In this document: in pieces, positions 32,747 through 45,297 of the stretch
Position numbering within the stretch: position 1 is the first letter of the stretch
How the letters are laid out: the number at the start of each line of letters is the position of its first letter
Assembly (NCBI GenBank): GCA_047495785.1
Contig: JBLDXI010000029.1
Location: 3,596,001 to 3,660,000, forward strand
Reading direction: 5' to 3'
From: Lepidodermella squamata
Lineage: Eukaryota > Gastrotricha
Length of the DNA: 64,000 nt
Program-made: the position numbers and the translations under genes
The notes under the pieces: generated by a model
Database searches by the model: none
Seen by the model: the letters and a program-made list of their open reading frames with translations, nothing else
What the model was told of the DNA's origin: nothing

Positions 32747-34696
32747 CTATTTGCATCCATCGGCATCGCAAACTGAAAAATGTTGGTTGCCTTGAAATTT
32801 TATTGTAATGCCAAATAAATATTGTTGCAGTACCTTCAACTGGAATAAGCGTATGATTGAAGTTTTATTAATAGCTTGAACTAACTTACTTTTAGAGCAG
32901 TCGGGCCCGGTGAAACCCGCTTCGCAGATGCACGTGTTCGGGGCAATGCATTGGCCTCGAAGAAAACATCGCTTCTGGCACACAGCTTTTTAAAAGAGTA
33001 GAAATATATTATCAACAACGAAAATATAGTGCATGTTCTCAAATGTTGATGAAACATTTTAGGGGTTCTGGCTTCAGTATGTTAAAAATGCTGAAACTGA
33101 AGTGAGACTCGGAAATTCCACTAACGCGCGAGACAACCCGGCGGCTTCCAGTCCGACGTGCAGATGCATCGATTGGGACGAACACACGTTCCGCCGTTTG
33201 CACAACCAGCCGGGCAAACAGCTGAAGTAATTGATGATTGTTCGATACTCAAAATTCACATATAAAGACATTACGTGTGTCGCAAAGTCCGCCAGTCCAC
33301 CCTGGTGCACATGTGCAAACGTTGATAGCTGAGCAATTTCCTCCGATGCCACAGGCTGGAGCGCAAGTCGCTTCAAATTCGCGAGTAAATTTTCAAACGA
33401 TTTCATACGGAAAGAATTGTCCGAACTTACGCTTGCGGCAATCCCACCCAGTCCAGCCTGCTTGGCAAGTGCATTTGTAGCCACCACGTTGGGTCAGATC
33501 CCCAACACATGACCCAGGTTGGCAATTAGTGGCGCACGTGATTTCTGTTCAATTTTCGTGAACAAGGTTAAGAACATGGAGGCGGTGAGGAGAAGAGGAG
33601 GTGGACGAGTGATAAGCATCGCTCTATACTACATCCTCCCGGTTGTAGGTATTGATTAGAGTACTTACAATTTAAGTTCTCAGGAAATTACTCCAATCGA
33701 TATCTACAACCAAAGGTACCCCCATCCCTCCTGAATATCACACACTGGGTCGAATAATTTTCAAAGGCTTGAGAATATTTGTAAATCGCTGATTAAATAA
33801 AATATGGTGTTGTCAATTTTCATTTCCTCTCACAAATCGTTCTCTCGATAAAGCTCTGAATTTCCCTTACGATTGATAAGCTGGCACTGTTGTCGCAAGA
33901 TTGCCATTTGTCCGACGGATAAAGCAGCTTTGTGTATCGAAACACAGGCGTACTTCCTGTTGTAAGATGCAAGTTCATTCGGCCTGGAACACAATTCATA
34001 AAAGATAACTTTCAAATATTATCATAGTTAATGAATTCAACTGATACTAACCTTCTTCCCAAGGTCAAAAGTGAGCTGGTGGCTAGAGAGTTGCTGAAAC
34101 TTGGGCTGAATGCCGTATCACAAACACCGTAAATCGATGAGTTTGCAGCATTGTAAATGAGAGCAACAAATTGCCACGTCGCGTAATTACACGCAGTTTC
34201 CGTCCAGCTTACGTAACGACTAGCGCTGAGTAATATGTTGCTGAGTAAGGGTCATATCCCCTTCATTCGCCATACTATAACGCCACAAAGCAGTTCTCCA
34301 TGTTCCATTTGTACTCCATTCGAAAATCCCACCTCTTTGCGGGGCAATGACAAAACCAGCGATTGTGAACGAAGATGCACCCATGTCGATTCTAGTATCG
34401 TTTACTTCGATCCAACTTGTATTGTCAGCTTTGTTGGTCTCCCAAGCTGTTTTCGGGGCTCCGAACGGTCCCTGAGTCAATACACCCACATTAGTTTTGA
34501 AGACAGCGTCCAGCGAATTGCCAGATGCGTCTCGCGTGCCAAACAGTTCGTTGAACGGCCAAAACGCAACAACATTGGGAAAATTTACAACTTGATTTGT
34601 CTTAAATTGTGCGACGTAGGTCTGGCTATTCACTCGAAAGTGGGCTAGGCAAATGGCAAAAATTAAAATAGATCTGATCCTGTGAAAACTATACAT
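32747..34696 (-). pseudogene. LamG-EGF secreted protein, copy 1, LamG exon frameshifted
   Basis: The LamG exon starts at 34,696 with a signal peptide (ILIFAICLAHFRVNS) and contains the family core VAFWPFNELFGTRDASGNSLD, SWIEVNDTR and SSFTIAGFV. After GDMT (about 34,257) the frame runs into a TAG, while the expected continuation (NILL...ACNYATWQFVALIYNAANSS...TSSLLTLGRR) is one frame away, so an indel is present. Later exons are intact: the conserved exon KYACVSIHKAAL (about 33,982-33,863), EGF1 (ITCATNCQPGSCVGD, about 33,540), EGF2 (about 33,370), EGF3 (about 33,220), EGF4 (VCQKRCFLRGQC, about 32,985) and a tail ending VCDADGCK. It could be a fresh pseudogene or a base error. Confidence 0.7.
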
Positions 34697-34699
34697 TTT

Positions 34700-35925
34700 T
34701 GCACGAAAAATTTCTTTGAAAAATTAGGTATTCTTGGTGGGTAAAGAAATATCATTAATATTGAATGATTGCGCGCTCGGTCCGTTTCCGGGTTCCGGGC
34801 AACAAAAGCATTAATCAGTTTCGTGATCTACTGCTGCTAGCTGCTATGGATAAATATATCAGATTTTTCGACGGTGTAAGGCAGGCGAACATACATGCGT
34901 GTCGGTCGATTCGACTTACACGTGACTCGGGTATTTTTACACTCATACCAATATTTGTATACCTACGCTGTTTTGCGTTGATTTGGGAGTTTTCAGTGTG
35001 AAAATTGAACATTACAAATGCATGAGGTAAAATAAACAAAGATCTAGCTTGATAACAAGTGAATAGGTTGACGAATTTGGGGGTTTCAGAGGCTTTTCTT
35101 TATCTACAAAACATTGTGGACCAAGGGTCAAGGGAACCGTTCCATGTTTCGGCCGTGTTTAGATTTAAGTGAGATAAGTGAGCGCAGAGGCGGTTGCAGG
35201 TTGTTTTTAAGCTGGCCCTTCCCAAATTTGTAGATCAAAGCGCGAGATTTTCATAGTTGTCTCAAGTGACCGCTTTTCTCTTTTCTCTGCGATCTCGTAA
35301 CGGCCACAGTCTTCCACCGTTCCAATCTTTGACACTAGGGACTTTGCTGCCTCGTCGCTGCAAGTGAGGTTCTTGGACCACTAGAGCACTTGCTCCCCAC
35401 CTAAATAAATTGCGAGTGATTAAGGGGAAGGCGGAAGGCCTAACGTTACAGCATCAACAAGGAGAGCACGGCGTTATCGATACAGCGACGATGAACACCC
35501 ACCACTCGAAATGAGGTTCGTTATCATGCCCTCCCCTCCACTCTCCTCCATTCTCCCCTGCAACATGGCTCGTTGCGAATATTTATTTCTACTTCCATTT
35601 TAATCAAGCTCTCTTTTCCGGAACGCCTAATAAAAATAATTCGATACATGTTTATTTGACTTCTTTGTGACAGGATTAGTACGTTAAGGGTAACAGCATG
35701 AAACCTTGGCTGCTTAAATTTCTAGGGATACGGCCAAATATCTATAGGAGCCATGCGAACGTCCGATCTCGCATGAATAAACAAATGAAACATGACTCTT
35801 CGCCAGTTCAGGTACCTGTTAGTCGTTCAACGTGAATACATTCACAATTCTTTCTAAATCAATAAATCATATGGTTTTCCAGAAGCTGTAAATAGCTTGT
35901 AACTCCGGCTATAGCAGTATCCAAT
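34700..35925. other. Intergenic, nothing recognised
   Basis: Starts with the 5' flank shared by all LamG-EGF genes (GCTCGGTCCGTTxCCGGGTTCCGGGCAACAAAAGCATTA, about 34,775; again at 38,680, 51,430 and 62,775). No gene is seen in the rest. Confidence 0.45.
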
Positions 35926-35931
35926 AAGTTG

Positions 35932-38550
35932 TTACTTGCATCCGTCGGCTAGACAAACTGAAAGCAATAAACCGTTTGGATCATTCGAAATGAAGTATCG
36001 ATGAAGAAAGGGCAGCACTAAATAGAAATATTGTTGCATACCTTCAGAACCTGAAATTCAAATTTAATGTATAAATTCATTACAGCGTGCCTAAGATTAC
36101 GTTGTGAACAGTCAGGACCGGTGAAACCCGTGTTACATTCGCACGTGTTCGGAGCGATGCACTGTCCTCGCAGAAAGCATCTCTTCTTGCAAATAGCTTT
36201 ACAAATAGAAATAACGTAATTAGTATTATTACGTATCAAATCATAAAAGATAAGGCTCTAGCCTCTGGCCAAAGTGGAATTTGTAGAGGAAAATTTGATA
36301 GGATGAACTTTTTCAAAACTATGAATGACTGACTAACGTGCTAGACAATCTGGTGGGTTCCAGTCCGACGTGCACATGCATCGATTTGGCCGCACGCAAG
36401 TTCCACCGTTGGCACAACCAGCGGAGCACATAGCTGTGGTAAGACAGGCCATTGATAATCATTCGATTCCTATATTGCAATATAAGATATTACGTGTGTC
36501 GCAAGGTACCCCAGTCCACCCTGGTGCACATGTGCAAACGTTGACAGCTGAGCATTTACCTCCGATGCCACAGGCTGGAGTGCAAGTAGCTGAAATAATT
36601 TATTGACGAAGATTCTAATAAAACTTTCACACCAGGGAAGATTCTTTCGAACTTACGCCTGCTACAATCCCACCCAGTCCAACCTGCTTGGCAAATGCAT
36701 TTGTAACCGCCAAGGCGGGTGAGATCCCCAACGCATGAGCTGGGTTGACAATTTGGAGCGCAGGAGATTTCTGTTCAAGGTAAGCGCACTGTTATACTGT
36801 TATATGTCTAATATTGTATCTAATATAAGCATTTTGTGTAAATCTGTCAAGAATTTGGCACCAGGCATTGTCATACATGTGCGAGTTTGGTGTGCGAAGT
36901 GCCAGGGGAAATCGAACCCCTCTCCCCCAGTTCGAAAGGCCAGTGTGGAAAATCCCCAAAAACAAAACACCACAGGGGGACCCTTTGTTCATGACATTTG
37001 AAAGTCACTGAGTGAAATTTTTCAGAACCGGATTTTCGTAAGCCCTAAACTGTATGACTTTGAGGTGCTCGATCAAAAATATGGACCCACGGCCTTTCTT
37101 TGCTAAAACCATAGACAAATAATAAGAGACTGGACACTCTTGCCTTTGCTGCCGAAATTATTCGAATTTACAATTTAAAATTCCTCCTTAAGCACATTCT
37201 TAAGGAAATTTACAAATATCAGCCCTCACTATATTCTGGCGTTGCAACGACAGTTTTCATCGGCTGTGTACGAGCCGTGGCCATAAAAGGCAGTAGCTCA
37301 CGCTCTATTCAACCATATAAATTTTGAAGCTGTATCATAAAAATCTCCTCGAAAATCAGGGCTTTAAAAACTTTGAGAGCCTGCCTTGCAATTTGCCCCA
37401 TCTCGGATTCCAGAATTTTATGAGCTTTCTTTTGATACCAAGATGATACCGAGATGGGGCAAATTGCAAGGCAGGCTCTCAAAGTTTTTAAAGCCCTGAT
37501 TTTCGAGGAGATTTTTATGATACAGCTTCAAAATTTATATGGCTGAATAGAGCGTGAAAAGTTGCCCTAGATCGTGAAACCTTATCTCTGCATCGTGAAA
37601 ACTCAAGGCACAATTAAAACACAAAGTCAGTTTTTGATTTCGGCAGTATGAAATAAGCGTGAGTGTCCAGTATCTTATTATTTGTCTATGGCTAAAACTT
37701 TTGCATCTCCAATTAATCCTCTTGCAAAATGCCCTATGGGGCGTCTGTCTTGTCCTTACGATTGATTAACTGGCATTGCTGTCTCAAAATCGCCATTTGG
37801 CCTATTGATAACGCAGCTTTGTGTATTGAAACGCAGGCGTACTTCGTGTTGTATGATGAAACGTCAAGATACCTGATAATTTATATAAATCTATCTATCT
37901 TTCTAATTTTAGCTAACTGATCCTAACCTTCGGCCCAGAGTCCACAGTGAGGAGGGAATCGCCTGAGGAGTTGGGGGAACCATAGGACTGATTCCAACAT
38001 CGCAGACAGCGTAATACGATGAGTTTGAAGCGTTATATATGAGTGCAACGAATTGCCACGTCGTGAAAGCGCATGCCATTTGCGTGTAGCTTGTGTTACC
38101 ATCGCCGATGTAAAGAACATTGGGAGTCATTGCTCCGTTGTTGTTACGATCGAAATGCCACAAGTGGCCCTTATATACTCCGTTATTACCATTCCACTCG
38201 AAGATGGATCCTCTTTTCGGAGCGAAAACGAAACCAGATATAGTGAATGAAGATAAGCCTGTGTCAACTCTAGTGTCGTTAACCTCGATCCAACTTGTAT
38301 TATCAGCTTTGTTCGTCTCCCAAGCTGTTTTTGGTACTCCAAATGGTCCCTGAGTCAAGACACCCACATTAGTTTTGAAGACAGCGTCCAGCGAATTGCC
38401 AGATGCGTCTCGCGTGCCAAACAGTTCGTTGAACGGCCAATACGCAACCACATTTGGAAAATTCACTACTAGGTTTGTTTTGAATTGAGCGATGTACATC
38501 TGACCATTCACTACGCACTGGAGCATGCAAATGAATGAGATTAATTTCAT
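35932..38550 (-). CDS. LamG-EGF secreted protein, copy 2
   Basis: Seven exons: 38550-37928, 37872-37760, 36770-36657, 36589-36494, 36433-36338, 36196-36101, 36050-35932; 1,257 nt, 418 residues, with all junctions in agreeing phase. A signal peptide (MKLISFICMLQCVVNG) is followed by a concanavalin-like LamG jelly roll (VAYWPFNELFGTRDASGN, SWIEVNDTR, TTWQFVALIYNASNSS), a conserved 38-residue segment (KYACVSIHKAALSIGQ), then four EGF-like domains, each on its own exon, and a unique tail ending CLADGCK. It is probably secreted and binds sugar or matrix proteins; no substrate is known. Its second intron is 989 nt because it hosts two miniature transposons. Confidence 0.85.
36889..37010. mobile_element. 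CAGTG-ended miniature element in LamG-EGF intron
   Basis: Carries the family core in inverted orientation (CCACAGGGGGACCCTTT, with GGAAAATCCCCAAAAAC), GTGTGCGAAGT at its left and a CACTG word at 37,006-37,010. The ends are diverged and no clean duplication is seen. Confidence 0.55.
37110..37690. mobile_element. 581-bp foldback DNA element with 8-bp duplication
   Basis: The outer ends are CATAGACAAATAATAAGA and the inverse TCTTATTATTTGTCTATG; a second, near-perfect inner inverted repeat of about 110 bp joins about 37,299-37,405 to 37,446-37,553. The flanks are a perfect 8-bp duplication, GCTAAAAC (37,102-37,109 and 37,691-37,698). No coding capacity. CA...TG ends with an 8-bp duplication fit P or hAT superfamilies; the ends resemble the P-like element nearby (CATGAGAC against CATAGAC). 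Confidence 0.85.
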
Positions 38551-38554
38551 ATTT

Positions 38555-39510
38555 CCTACGGAGGAAATTTAATGCATGGAAAGAATGCTTAATGCAACCT
38601 GCAACCCAAAAATTAAGAATTTTACGACCTGTATGTGTAGAGGAATGTCATGAATAATAAATGAATTCGAGCTCGGTCCGTTCTCGGGTTCCGGGCAACA
38701 AAAGCATAACTAAATTTCGTGATCTACTGCTGCTATATGATGGAAATTTCAAATCGCCTCATTTTTCCATGCGAATATTCTTACTTTAGACGCCGCTGCT
38801 ATGCGTCAATTCGAGAATTTCAATTGTGAGCGGTGAGCATTGGGCGTGTACCATCAACAAAAACAAAGCAAATAGCAAATGCCCGCAGGTAAAGTTAAGA
38901 ATGAAACATATGCATATAAATTTAAGGTGTTTTTGTGGCTTTTTGATCGATTTTGCGATGCGAACACCTTGATTTGGCTACCAAAACACGGCATCGATGT
39001 CTGTTACTCAATCACCAATCACCATCAATGCGCGCGCACACCCGCCTACTGGGGTTGGTGCTAAACAGTCCGATATCCCATTAGATTGGTATACCAGCAA
39101 ATCCCCCTATTGGGTGCTTCTTGCTTATTTTTCTAAACAATCGATTAGTTTCGGTCTATTTTACGCGATATTTCCTCGTCAACTTACGTCATCAAATATA
39201 AACCGCTGATCAATCGCTTTTTTGATTGAAATGGCAGATACCGCCCCGCCCATTTTCTATCGCAGCTGGCTGCATCGACGCCATGGTAGAACCTATACAC
39301 ATTGATATACATGGGTGCCGAGTCGATTTCAACGTGATTCGTGCATTTCGCACTCCCACCTTTAATTCCCACCCTGTTCTGCCGCGTTCAGTTAAGCATT
39401 TATTAGATGATATACTGACATGGCAACTGTTAGCGTAATAGTTAGTTCGGAACTTCGCTTGATGCAAATGTTATGAGAATGAGTATGAGTAAACTTTTAG
39501 AATGGATTAC
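38555..39510. other. Intergenic, nothing recognised
   Basis: Holds the conserved LamG-EGF 5' flank at 38,670-38,740. No supported gene in the remainder. Confidence 0.4.
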
Positions 39511-39534
39511 GAGTTTCGCAATCCCACCCAGCCC

Positions 39535-42500
39535 CATGAGACGTAGCTAGGACGCCGAAGCTAGAACCCTGCCATACAAACTGAAGTGTTGGCGTGTTGC
39601 ATACACGAATATTCTGAATAATTCGAAGGTTGAAATTTAAAAAATTTCAGGGTTTCTCAAGAAGAAAATAAATAAAAATTCATAAAATTATTTAAATAAA
39701 AAGGTGGAAATGTAAAGGGTGCCGGAGAGTTTCAGGTTCCATGGTTACCATGCTGGATCCAGGTTCCAGAAAATAATTGGTCAAGTTACGATGTTGCAAA
39801 GGATGGGCAAGGATTTCGAAATGCAAGTATTTGGGTTGATAAAACTATGTTATTGAGATATTTCTCATAAATTTCCACTTGACGTAATTATTAGTAGAAC
39901 TTTGTTGCGCAATGTCATGGGAACACAGGCTAAGTAAAAAGTAAAACGACTGCGTGCTGTTTTCAATGGTTCTAAATGCATCCACACATAATAGATTAGC
40001 ATTGGGAAATCCTCTCTTAAAAAACTGCCCTCTTATTAATGGGCCTTGGTAAGCTGATGGCGAGGTCAAGCAACGTCAGTCACTGGCAGGTTTGGCGATC
40101 GGCTCGAGCTATATGCAATAATGGCAATTCCCATGGAACCTTGGCTGAATGGCAACAGCTCAGCTATTTAATCGGCCGTTAATCACTGGAATATATTCGA
40201 GGAGAACTGAGCCAGAAGCCTGATGTTGGGATCAGGTTTGGATCAGGTTCATCGTAAAATCTGGACCTCGACCTGGAGCATCAATTTAATCCAACTCGCC
40301 TGGGCTGTTAGAATTGCAAATTTTCATTAATTCCACAATAGGTTATTATTATTTATTATTTATTCCACCTTAAATTTTTATCTGAAAAATGAAAAATGGG
40401 CGGGAGCTTCTGCCCGATTTTTCATTTTGGCAGAAAAGTTCTTATGTTTTCCTTTTCCTTTGCCCTTTAAAAACAACTTGAATGAAAAAATTGTTTCTCC
40501 CGAAAGGGGCGGCCGGAGGCTCTGCTCGATTTTTGAATTGCCAGTGATATTTATTTTCATCTAGCTGTTCTATGATTAAACATGCTACTTGTAATTTTGA
40601 AATTGTTTTTTCTGGCGGTCTTCCTCGGCGAGAATCCCCTGGCTTTGCTGAGTTTAGCGGGGCAAATCATTAGCCTTCTGGTCATCGTGTTGGCATTTTT
40701 ACTGCTAGTGGCTGGAGCGCAGCGTAGAAAGTAGGATTTTTGCCGAGGGGGGGATTGGGTTTTCCTTCCAAAAAAATTGCGCTCGCCAACGCTGCGCGTT
40801 CGCTCGCATGTATCATTATATTTATTTATTTTCATTTGCATTTTCTTATGTCATCCATCGTTTTTTCTTGCTTGAAAAATTTGGATTTCGCGACAAAATT
40901 TTCCATGGGAATAGCCTGAAATTACTAAAAAACAACCCCTTGGATACACCCCCAGCATTCAAAATTAGAATCATCGATGAATTAAATATTCCCTATTTTA
41001 TTTATGAAAAATGAGGTTTTTTGGGTTTTAAGAAATTCGATTTTTGATTCTTTTTAACTAAATATCACAAATGTTCGAAAAACATAACTTGATTCTAGAA
41101 AAAACTAGAGGATTTTTTCATAATTTGTTAACAATTTTGTCTTTATCATCGAATTGGCCATCGAATTCGAAGTGAAATTGATTGGAAATTGACCCTAATA
41201 ATTCGAAATATAGCGGAAATTCATTCCATAATTGATTTCATGGTGCATGGTGCATTATAGGTATGTAAACATTTTCAATATAAGAGCGCTACGTCTCACA
41301 GTCGCTCGCGCTCAACATTTAAAATTATCTCTATAATGCGCGCTTCTACTAAACATAGCCTCGAACCAGGCTTGCAGTTCGCAGTATTAGCGCGTGCGCA
41401 TCTGCAACACAATGCGCTCACTGACCACTGAGCGCGCGCGCACATGCAACACGACGCGCACATTATAGAGCGCGCGCAGCAGCCAATACGCGCACACAAC
41501 CATTATAAATACCTAAAAATGGGCCAATCAGCTCTCGAGATGGGTGCCATCCCGGGTGCGCGCCAATGCTGAGACCAGGATGAAGGCACATCCCCCCCGG
41601 GACGACGTTTCGTCCTCACCCAGCTAGGGACGGGGTCTTGCCGAGACTAGGATGATCCCCACCATCCCCCCCCCCCCCTACTTTCTACACTGCTGGAGCG
41701 GTAGTTCTGCTGTTTTGCGTCTTTTCATTCTCTGGAAAAAGAAGTTGGAGAAATGCGTTATTTTTCACCCTACTCTGCGCAGCGGGTAGAGACTTCGATT
41801 TCCTGGCAAATTCAACGAGCTGTATTGAAGATGATGTTCCATACCATGGTTCACATTGGGAGAAAATGGTTTCGCATTGCTGTAGCTCGATTGATCGCGG
41901 GTAATTTGAGAGTGAATAATGACTTTGATCTTCCTAAATTTGCCAATCTTCACTTGAAGATGTTTCAGTTCCGACCCGTTCCATTATCATTTTATGAAAG
42001 CGACGTTGTTATTAAGAAGTGGCGATGTGAGTTTGATGGGAAAATGACCATAATTTAGTCTCTAAATTACCAATTTTAGGTTGAGTCGAATCCAGGCCCC
42101 GGAATAATGAAATTTACTTCGCTCGCAACTGGAAATAGCCTATCAAGTCAGTCTCGCACTACGCTACCTGGGAATGCTTCCTGGCAGGAGGATACAATTA
42201 TTCGGACGCCTCATATCCGCAAAATAAAGGACGAACCTAAGCCAGGTACATTATTGTTTCATTTCGATAGCCTGAAGTTGTACGAGAATTTTTTAGAAAT
42301 TCCCGAAAAACGCGGAAAAACAAGTGTGGAAGGACCGGCTCAATGTGTGGTTATCGTAAACCCGCGCTGTTCTAACAAGGGAATAAGCATAACTAATAAT
42401 TCAACGATTTCTCGACTTGGCACGCCCACAGTGTCTGAACTAAGAGCGGCTGGATTTTCTGGCAAACCCGCTGAAAATCTTCGAGTCGTCCGAGCTCCTA

Positions 42501-45297
42501 AAGTCAGAGTTAACAATTCAAATCAAACTTTGACACCTTGTAAATTAGGCTGTTCATCTGTTGTGAAAGAAAATGAAAGATTGCGAAGGGAAAATCGTTC
42601 TTTGATTAATACTTTAGCTGCTTATAGAAGCAGGTCAAAAATGAGAAAAATTAAGAAAAAATCCAAAAATATTCGGCGACGTAATACTAGCACTGGGACT
42701 CAGGCTGATATGCCTACCCAGGTGGTTCATGCTCCCAAACAGCATTTAACAAGTAATGAACTGCAAGACCTGCTATCTCTTCAGCACCGGCTTCGATCTA
42801 TTGAATCAGTCCATGCTATACGCTATTCAAGTAAAGCAGGCGAGGTTCTCATGAGGGTGGCGTTAACCATCCACTCCATTAGTTCGAAGGCTTACGAATT
42901 TCTTCGCGATTCAGGAATACTAATTTTACCTCACTCTTCAACCATAAACTCCGTTACACCAGTCGATTACGAACCAGGAATTTCTGAAAGCTGCCTTAAA
43001 ATGCTAGAAGAGCAGATAAAATCTTCTACTAAACCTGAAACCTATCGATTCGGCCTAATTTCTTTGGATGCTATGTCAATTTCTGGGGGCTTAGAGATCA
43101 TTGACAAAGGCAATACAATTGTTGGAATGTCTCTCGACGAGCCTGGAACACCGGCTACGCAGTGTTTGTCGATCGTACTCAAATTTGTAGAAAACATTAC
43201 TACCGTTAACATAGCTAATTTTCCCATGATAAACATGCCTGTAGATAGAATATCTCTGTTTCTGAAAAAAACTATTGAGAAACTGTATCAATTAGCTACC
43301 CCAGTTATTGTTATCGGTTGGGATGGAGCTGGGGAAAACTGGTCGTTGTACAACGGCCTGGTTAATCATTTCGGATCTGATGGCTTTCCGCATCCTTTCG
43401 CCGACGGCGTCAAGGTTCACCTGCTTTTTGACCCGCCTCACATTTTAAAAATCTGTCGAAATGCTATAATTCATAAAAAGGTCCGTAAATTTCATCTTTG
43501 AAATGAATGTTTTAAAGTTGTTTTATTTTCACAGCTGATCATCGATTTCGCGAAAGTGGACTGGCCGAAATACTCAGCAGTGATGGAGGAAAAGCTAATA
43601 AAAAAGTTTCCAACAACTGGCAAAGGACGAGTCAACTGGGCCTATATCGTCGAAATTTTTGAGCGTGATCGTAATCGCCTAGTTCAGCGGAGTACTAAAT
43701 TATCGCGTCATAGTGTGTACTCCGTTCAACGGAAAAATGCGCCACAGAAGATGAAGGTCTCATACGCGGCTCAAACTCTTTCTCGCTCGGTTGCCATTGA
43801 AATTCTTCTTACTCACCCTGACGATTTGGACGCAGCGGCTACGGCGTTTTTCTGCCTTTTAATTGACTGCTGGTTTGATTGCTTCAACGGTGAAAGCAAT
43901 TCCCAAGGTACTAGCAAGCCGGAGTCATACAGCTGGAAACCCAACCTCGCCCCTTACCAAAGCCCGAACGACAAAAGGTTGATTTGGCTGATAGATTCTT
44001 TTGTACCATTGATAAAACTGATAAATGCTGATAACAAATTTGACAAAACAACGCTATCATGGCAGGCAAATCGAGCATTAATCGAGACCTCCACCAACAT
44101 GGTTGCTCTCATTCGCTTCGCTTTATCGCAGGGTGTCAAGGAATTCTATCCAGCTAGAGCAAATCAAGATGCGAATGAAATGCTCTTTAATCAATTTCGG
44201 CGCGATGGGAATTCATCCAAATCGAATCCTACGTTTCGGGCGAACCAGCGCCGAGCCGGTACATTGCGAGTCGCCGGTGGTTACTGGGGCGTTTCTCGCG
44301 GGGGGAATGTCGAATCCAGGGGTGCCGTTGGATCTTTGGATCTCAAATGTGCTCGAAATTTGAAAAAACTGGCTTGGGACAAGGCGAAAATGTCAAATGT
44401 CCATCGAATTCACCTACCGAATCATTTGACTTTTGATCACAACACGGTAGCCTGGATTTCCGGCTTTATTACCAAAAAACTGGGCCTGAAACCAAGTGCA
44501 GCTTTCCATAGCGATTACGTCGAACTTCGATCGCGTGGCGGTGCCACCCAGCCTAATGGCGACGTTTTATGTGTTGTTAAGGTGGCTCTTTCTGGGTCCT
44601 ATCGTGATGACTTGATTACCTACAAAAACCTGGATGAAGTTGCGCTTCGTTTGGGCCATCAGGTTACAAAAATCAAAGATAAATCGATCATCCTACCAAT
44701 TTTATGTCGGCTGAAATATATCTTGGCCAGAAGAACTGTTCGTTTTTTCCGCGAAAAATTCGGCGCCTCCTCCGTTTCCCTACGATCAAGCTTGAAACAA
44801 TTCAAGAAGGACTGACCTAATCAGTTAATTAATGTTTTTCCTTTATTTCACTTTCATTGTCTCCAAATTGAACCTTTGTTACGAAACTTCATTAGCCTGA
44901 ACTTTGATTGCTTATTGTTTTCGATGTTTGTCAAGCTTTATTGGCCATTTTACAGCCAAAAATCATTCATTTTTTAAGTCGAGTGAATTTTTCCGTAAAT
45001 TCATAACACGAATTAATCCTTTACTTGCTTTGTCAATCGTCGATTTAGTTCCATGGTAATTATTGTGATTAATCATTATATTTTCGCCATTAAAATTTTA
45101 TTTCAACTCAAGACATAATAAAAAGTTTAATCTGCCTATCATGGTAGAACTGACTCGTTGCTATGACGATCCGCGCGAAAAGTTAATGAGATGATTCATC
45201 TCATTATTTTCAAAAAGTGACCTTTGACCCTAATTATTTCTGACAACACTTTTTTGTCGTAAACAACCCAGCTGCGGCGTCCTAGCTACGTCTCATG
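39535..45297 (+). mobile_element. P-element-like DNA transposon, 5.76 kb
   Basis: The terminal inverted repeats are 23 bp and perfect (left CATGAGACGTAGCTAGGACG plus CCG; right 45,275-45,297 is its exact inverse), continuing for five more bases with one mismatch. The flanks are a perfect ACCCAGCCC repeat (39,526-39,534 and 45,298-45,306); P elements make 8-bp duplications, so one base may be chance. The ends begin CATGA, as in Drosophila P. Inside is a P-type transposase on the plus strand. The left 2 kb has no gene but includes a CG-rich region with repeated GCGCRCAC words (41,290-41,510) and poly-C (about 41,665). Confidence 0.9.
42107..44815 (+). CDS. P-element-like (THAP9-type) transposase
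   Basis: Two exons, 42107-43480 and 43535-44815, joined by a 54-nt phase-0 intron (GTCCGT...CACAG); 884 residues from the first ATG. Residues about 165-180 form a short leucine-zipper-like coil (ENERLRRENRSL). The RNase-H-like core follows: Asp in LISLDAMSI (about 321), Asp in VIGWDGAGEN (about 406), LLFDPPHILKICRN (about 440), a GTP-binding-type insertion and the late Glu in NQDANEMLF (about 670), matching the D-D-E layout of P and THAP9 transposases. No THAP zinc finger is visible at the N-terminus. The frame is open back to 42,080 after a TTTTAG acceptor, so an upstream exon is possible, but the frame at 41,753-42,026 does not join in phase and has no cysteine pattern. Confidence 0.85.

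Noticed and set aside
40378-41014. Short frames in the left arm of the P-like element
   Set aside because: No domain, low complexity, and no splice arrangement linking them to the transposase.
41290-41510. GCGCRCAC-rich stretch as a possible CRISPR-like or regulatory array
   Set aside because: The repeats are irregular in length and spacing and lie inside the left arm of the P-like element.
41753-42058. Possible THAP-bearing first exon of the P-like transposase
   Set aside because: The translation has no C2CH cysteine/histidine pattern and its GTGAGT donor does not join the next exon in phase.
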